Shown here one piece after another: positions 61,962 through 64,000 of a stretch of DNA of 64,000 nt. The stretch covers positions 558,001 through 622,000 of the forward strand of contig NZ_BMTQ01000001.1 of assembly GCF_014649755.1 (NCBI RefSeq), read 5' to 3'. The notes under the pieces are model-generated. The model ran no database searches, was not told where the DNA came from, and saw only the letters and a list, made by a program, of their open reading frames with translations. This DNA comes from Streptomyces litmocidini. Its GTDB lineage: Bacteria > Actinomycetota > Actinomycetes > Streptomycetales > Streptomycetaceae. The first letter of the stretch is position 1, and every line of letters begins with the position of its first letter. A program made the position numbers and the translations under genes.

Positions 61962-62243
61962 TGGGATCTACGCCTCGCGCTCTCGTTCTGCCGGGGGGTC
62001 CCCCCGCTGGGATGCAGTGCGTACGCCATTGTCCCGCACGCTTCAGGTGCGTGACCCATTCTCCCGCACTCCCCGTCCGGCCTCGCGCCGGGGCCCGCCG
62101 AAGGGACGCGCGAACGCCCGGAGGGCCCCGGGGCGGGGCGCCGCGGGGACGGAGGGGCGCGCCACGGGGCCCGGAGGGCCCCGCCCCGGGCCTCCACCTC
62201 GGATTTCGCCGGGCACCCCGTCCCCTCCCGTACTCTCGGTCCC

Positions 62244-62681
62244 ATGTCGCTCTACGCCGCTTTCGCCGGCAACCTCGACGCGCGGCTGATGAGCCGCCGC
62301 GCACCGCACTCCCCGCTGCGCGGCACCGGCTGGCTGAACGGCTGGCGGCTCACCTTCGGCGGCGAGCAGATGGGCTGGGAGGGAGCGCTGGCCACGATCG
62401 TGGAGGCCCCGCGCTCCCAGGTCTTCGTGGCGCTGTACGACATCGCGCCGATGGACGAGGAGTCCATGGACCGGTGGGAGGGCGTGGGCCTCGACATCTA
62501 CCGGCGGATGCGGGTGCGGGTGCACACCCTGGAGGGCGAGGAGCCGGCCTGGGTGTACGTCCTCAACGCGTACGAGGGCGGGCTGCCGTCCGCGCGGTAC
62601 CTGGGCGAGGTCGCCGACGCGGCCGAGTCGGCGGGCGCGCCGCACGACTACGTGATGGAGTTGCGCAAGCGCCCCTGCTGA
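62244..62681 (+). CDS. Gamma-glutamylcyclotransferase-like protein
   Basis: A 145-residue protein of the GGCT-like fold. It opens MSLYAAFAGNLDARLMSRRAPHSPL (the YGS-type substrate loop reads FAGNLD here), with GTGWLNGWRLTFGGEQ and ATIVEAPRSQVFVALYDIAP, MDRWEG (acidic residues close to the position of the catalytic Glu), and AWVYVLNAYEGGLPSARYLGEV. ATG 62244 follows tactctcggtccc, a -10-like element close to the start, possibly leaderless. Actinobacteria use mycothiol instead of glutathione, so the true substrate probably differs. It lies between lpdA (divergent) and the phosphorylase gene. Confidence 0.87.
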   Translation: MSLYAAFAGNLDARLMSRRAPHSPLRGTGWLNGWRLTFGGEQMGWEGALATIVEAPRSQVFVALYDIAPMDEESMDRWEGVGLDIYRRMRVRVHTLEGEEPAWVYVLNAYEGGLPSARYLGEVADAAESAGAPHDYVMELRKRPC

Positions 62682-62878
62682 TCCGGACCGCCCCGGCGAG
62701 GGCCTGTCCGTCCGTCCGGGTGGCCTATTTCCGCCGTTCGTCGGAAACGACAAGACAACGATCGCATGTCCGTCAGCACCGTCATCTACGCGCGTAGGAA
62801 TTCTCCGGCTACGCTGCTTCGCGTACCAAATCCGTCCGGGGTTCCCCTCGGACCCCCCTCCCCGAGGCGAGAGAGTCA

Positions 62879-63682
62879 GTGAACGCAACTGCCACCCCGT
62901 ACGAGGCCGCCGAGGCCGCTGCCGCACGTCTTCGCGAGCTGACCGGTGTCGAGAACCACGACGTCGCCCTGGTCATGGGCTCCGGCTGGGCGCCCGCCGT
63001 CGACGCCCTCGGCGCCCCCGAGGCCGAGTTCCCGGTGACCGAGCTCCCCGGCTTCCCGCCGCCGGCCGTCGAGGGCCACGGCGGCAAGGTCCGCTCGTAC
63101 AAGATCGGTGAGAAGCGCGCGCTGGTCTTCCTCGGCCGCACCCACTTCTACGAGGGCCGGGGCGTCGCCTCCGTCGCCCACGGCGTCCGCACCGCCGTCG
63201 CCGCCGGCTGCAAGACCGTCGTCCTGACCAACGGCTGCGGCGGTCTCCGCGAGGGCATGCGCCCCGGCCAGCCGGTCCTCATCAGCGACCACATCAACCT
63301 GACGGCCGCCTCCCCGATCGTCGGCGCGAACTTCGTCGACCTCACCGACCTGTACTCGCCGCGCCTGCGCGCGCTGTGCAAGGAGGTCGACGAGACGCTG
63401 GAGGAGGGCGTGTACGTCCAGTTCCCCGGCCCGCACTACGAGACCCCGGCCGAGATCAACATGGTCCGCGTCATGGGCGGCGACCTCGTCGGCATGTCCA
63501 CCGTCCTGGAGGCCATCGCCGCCCGCGAGGCCGGCGCCGAGGTCCTCGGCATCTCCCTCGTCACCAACCTGGCGGCGGGACTCTCGGGCGAGCCGCTGAA
63601 CCACGAGGAGGTGCTCCAGGCGGGGCGCGACTCGGCGGCGCGGATGGGCGAGCTGCTGACGCGGGTCCTCGACCGGATCTGA
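62879..63682 (+). CDS. Purine nucleoside phosphorylase (trimeric type)
   Basis: Releases hypoxanthine or guanine from (deoxy)inosine or guanosine with phosphate, for salvage. The 267-residue protein has [16 protein letters not shown] (phosphate loop), [27 protein letters not shown] with the catalytic His, [45 protein letters not shown] and the purine-binding [12 protein letters not shown] containing Asn. The opening with GTG 62879 has gaggcgagagag upstream. This is the mammalian-like trimeric PNP (PunA/DeoD type 2), not the hexameric E. coli DeoD. A terminator follows. Confidence 0.93.
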   Translation: MNATATPYEAAEAAAARLRELTGVENHDVALVMGSGWAPAVDALGAPEAEFPVTELPGFPPPAVEGHGGKVRSYKIGEKRALVFLGRTHFYEGRGVASVAHGVRTAVAAGCKTVVLTNGCGGLREGMRPGQPVLISDHINLTAASPIVGANFVDLTDLYSPRLRALCKEVDETLEEGVYVQFPGPHYETPAEINMVRVMGGDLVGMSTVLEAIAAREAGAEVLGISLVTNLAAGLSGEPLNHEEVLQAGRDSAARMGELLTRVLDRI

Positions 63683-63702
63683 GTTCCCCGACGTTCCCCG
63701 CA

Positions 63703-63727
63703 CCGGTCGGCCCCAGGGGCCGACCGG
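63703..63727 (+). terminator. Terminator after the phosphorylase gene
   Basis: ccggtcggcccc / ggggccgaccgg, 12-bp arms around a single base (in practice a 10-bp stem with a 5-base loop), 20 bases beyond the stop. Confidence 0.8.
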
Positions 63728-64000
63728 GCTCCGGAGCGCTGCGGCGCCTCCGACCTCAGGGGCCGTCCGGCTCGCCGGGCGTCCTGCTCGCCGGGCCGCC
63801 GCGCGGGGCTGCCTCCCCCGCCCCTCCCCTTCCCGGACCGGGACTCCGCCCTGGACCCCGCGCCTCACACGCCGGTGGGGCCGAAGCTTCCGCCCGACGG
63901 GCGGAGAACAGCCCGCTCGGGGACCCTCCCCCGCGCCGCCAGGCGCGGGGGAGAGGTCCGAGGGCAGGGCCGCAGGCCGTACGGGGGCCGGGGGCCCGCC
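63728..64000. other. Non-coding end of window with a second hairpin
   Basis: No gene is supported here. A 12-bp perfect inverted repeat ctcccccgcgcc / ggcgcgggggag lies at 63926-63953 with a 4-base loop, possibly a terminator for a gene beyond the window edge. Confidence 0.6.

Overview
The window looks like the chromosome of a Streptomyces species. GC is very high with strong third-position bias, GTG and TTG starts are common, and many genes are joined by ATGA or GTGA overlaps. Diagnostic families are present: a chaplin, three rodlins, a mycothiol S-conjugate amidase, an acyl-CoA carboxylase with an epsilon subunit, and tandem Ser/Thr kinases. Species level cannot be read from the sequence. 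No rRNA, tRNA, CRISPR array or transposase gene was found. Statements about gene order in other streptomycetes are from memory.

Positions 1-13.0 kb hold a tightly packed exopolysaccharide locus. It contains a glycosyltransferase cut by the window edge, a membrane phosphoglycosyl transferase, a Wzy-like polymerase, a MurJ/MviN-type flippase, a polysaccharide deacetylase, a second glycosyltransferase, a Wzz-like protein and a CelD-type acyltransferase. A convergent gene encodes a secreted GH26-like hydrolase with a long Glu-Pro-Lys-Pro linker. A divergent ATP-grasp gene follows, overlapped by a truncated FAD oxidoreductase. The logic is that of a Wzx/Wzy pathway with a MurJ-family protein as flippase.

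Positions 13.1-16.6 kb form an aerial-surface island: one short chaplin, three rodlins and an LCP (LytR-CpsA-Psr) protein. Each rodlin is preceded by CGGAAC-N16/17-(A/T)GTTGA, which resembles the remembered sigma-BldN promoter consensus. Together with the exopolysaccharide locus this is a concentrated cell-surface region.

Positions 16.7-36.7 kb are mixed. They hold a DUF255 protein and a decayed copy of its N-terminus, a Uma2 nuclease, a membrane-anchored STAND/TPR ATPase, mca, DUF4307, greA, two tandem kinases with C-terminal beta-propellers, a DrrAB-type exporter, an XRE regulator, ilvA, a MarR regulator, and a sigma-factor-like operon that contains a 24-bp tandem-repeat ORF.

Positions 36.7-64 kb look like core chromosome. 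They hold metB, msrA, an alcohol dehydrogenase with a divergent regulator, an L,D-transpeptidase, an LAETG surface protein, hutH, a GAF-GGDEF protein, an enoyl-CoA hydratase with a coupled 30-bp-repeat ORF, an adenylate cyclase, birA, pccB/pccE, an MFS/TetR pair, a 42-residue membrane protein, maf, the biotinylated carboxylase subunit, two regulators, lpdA, a GGCT-like gene and purine nucleoside phosphorylase. birA, the carboxylase alpha subunit and pccB/pccE together supply a biotin-dependent acyl-CoA carboxylase. Strong GC-rich hairpins separate most convergent pairs.
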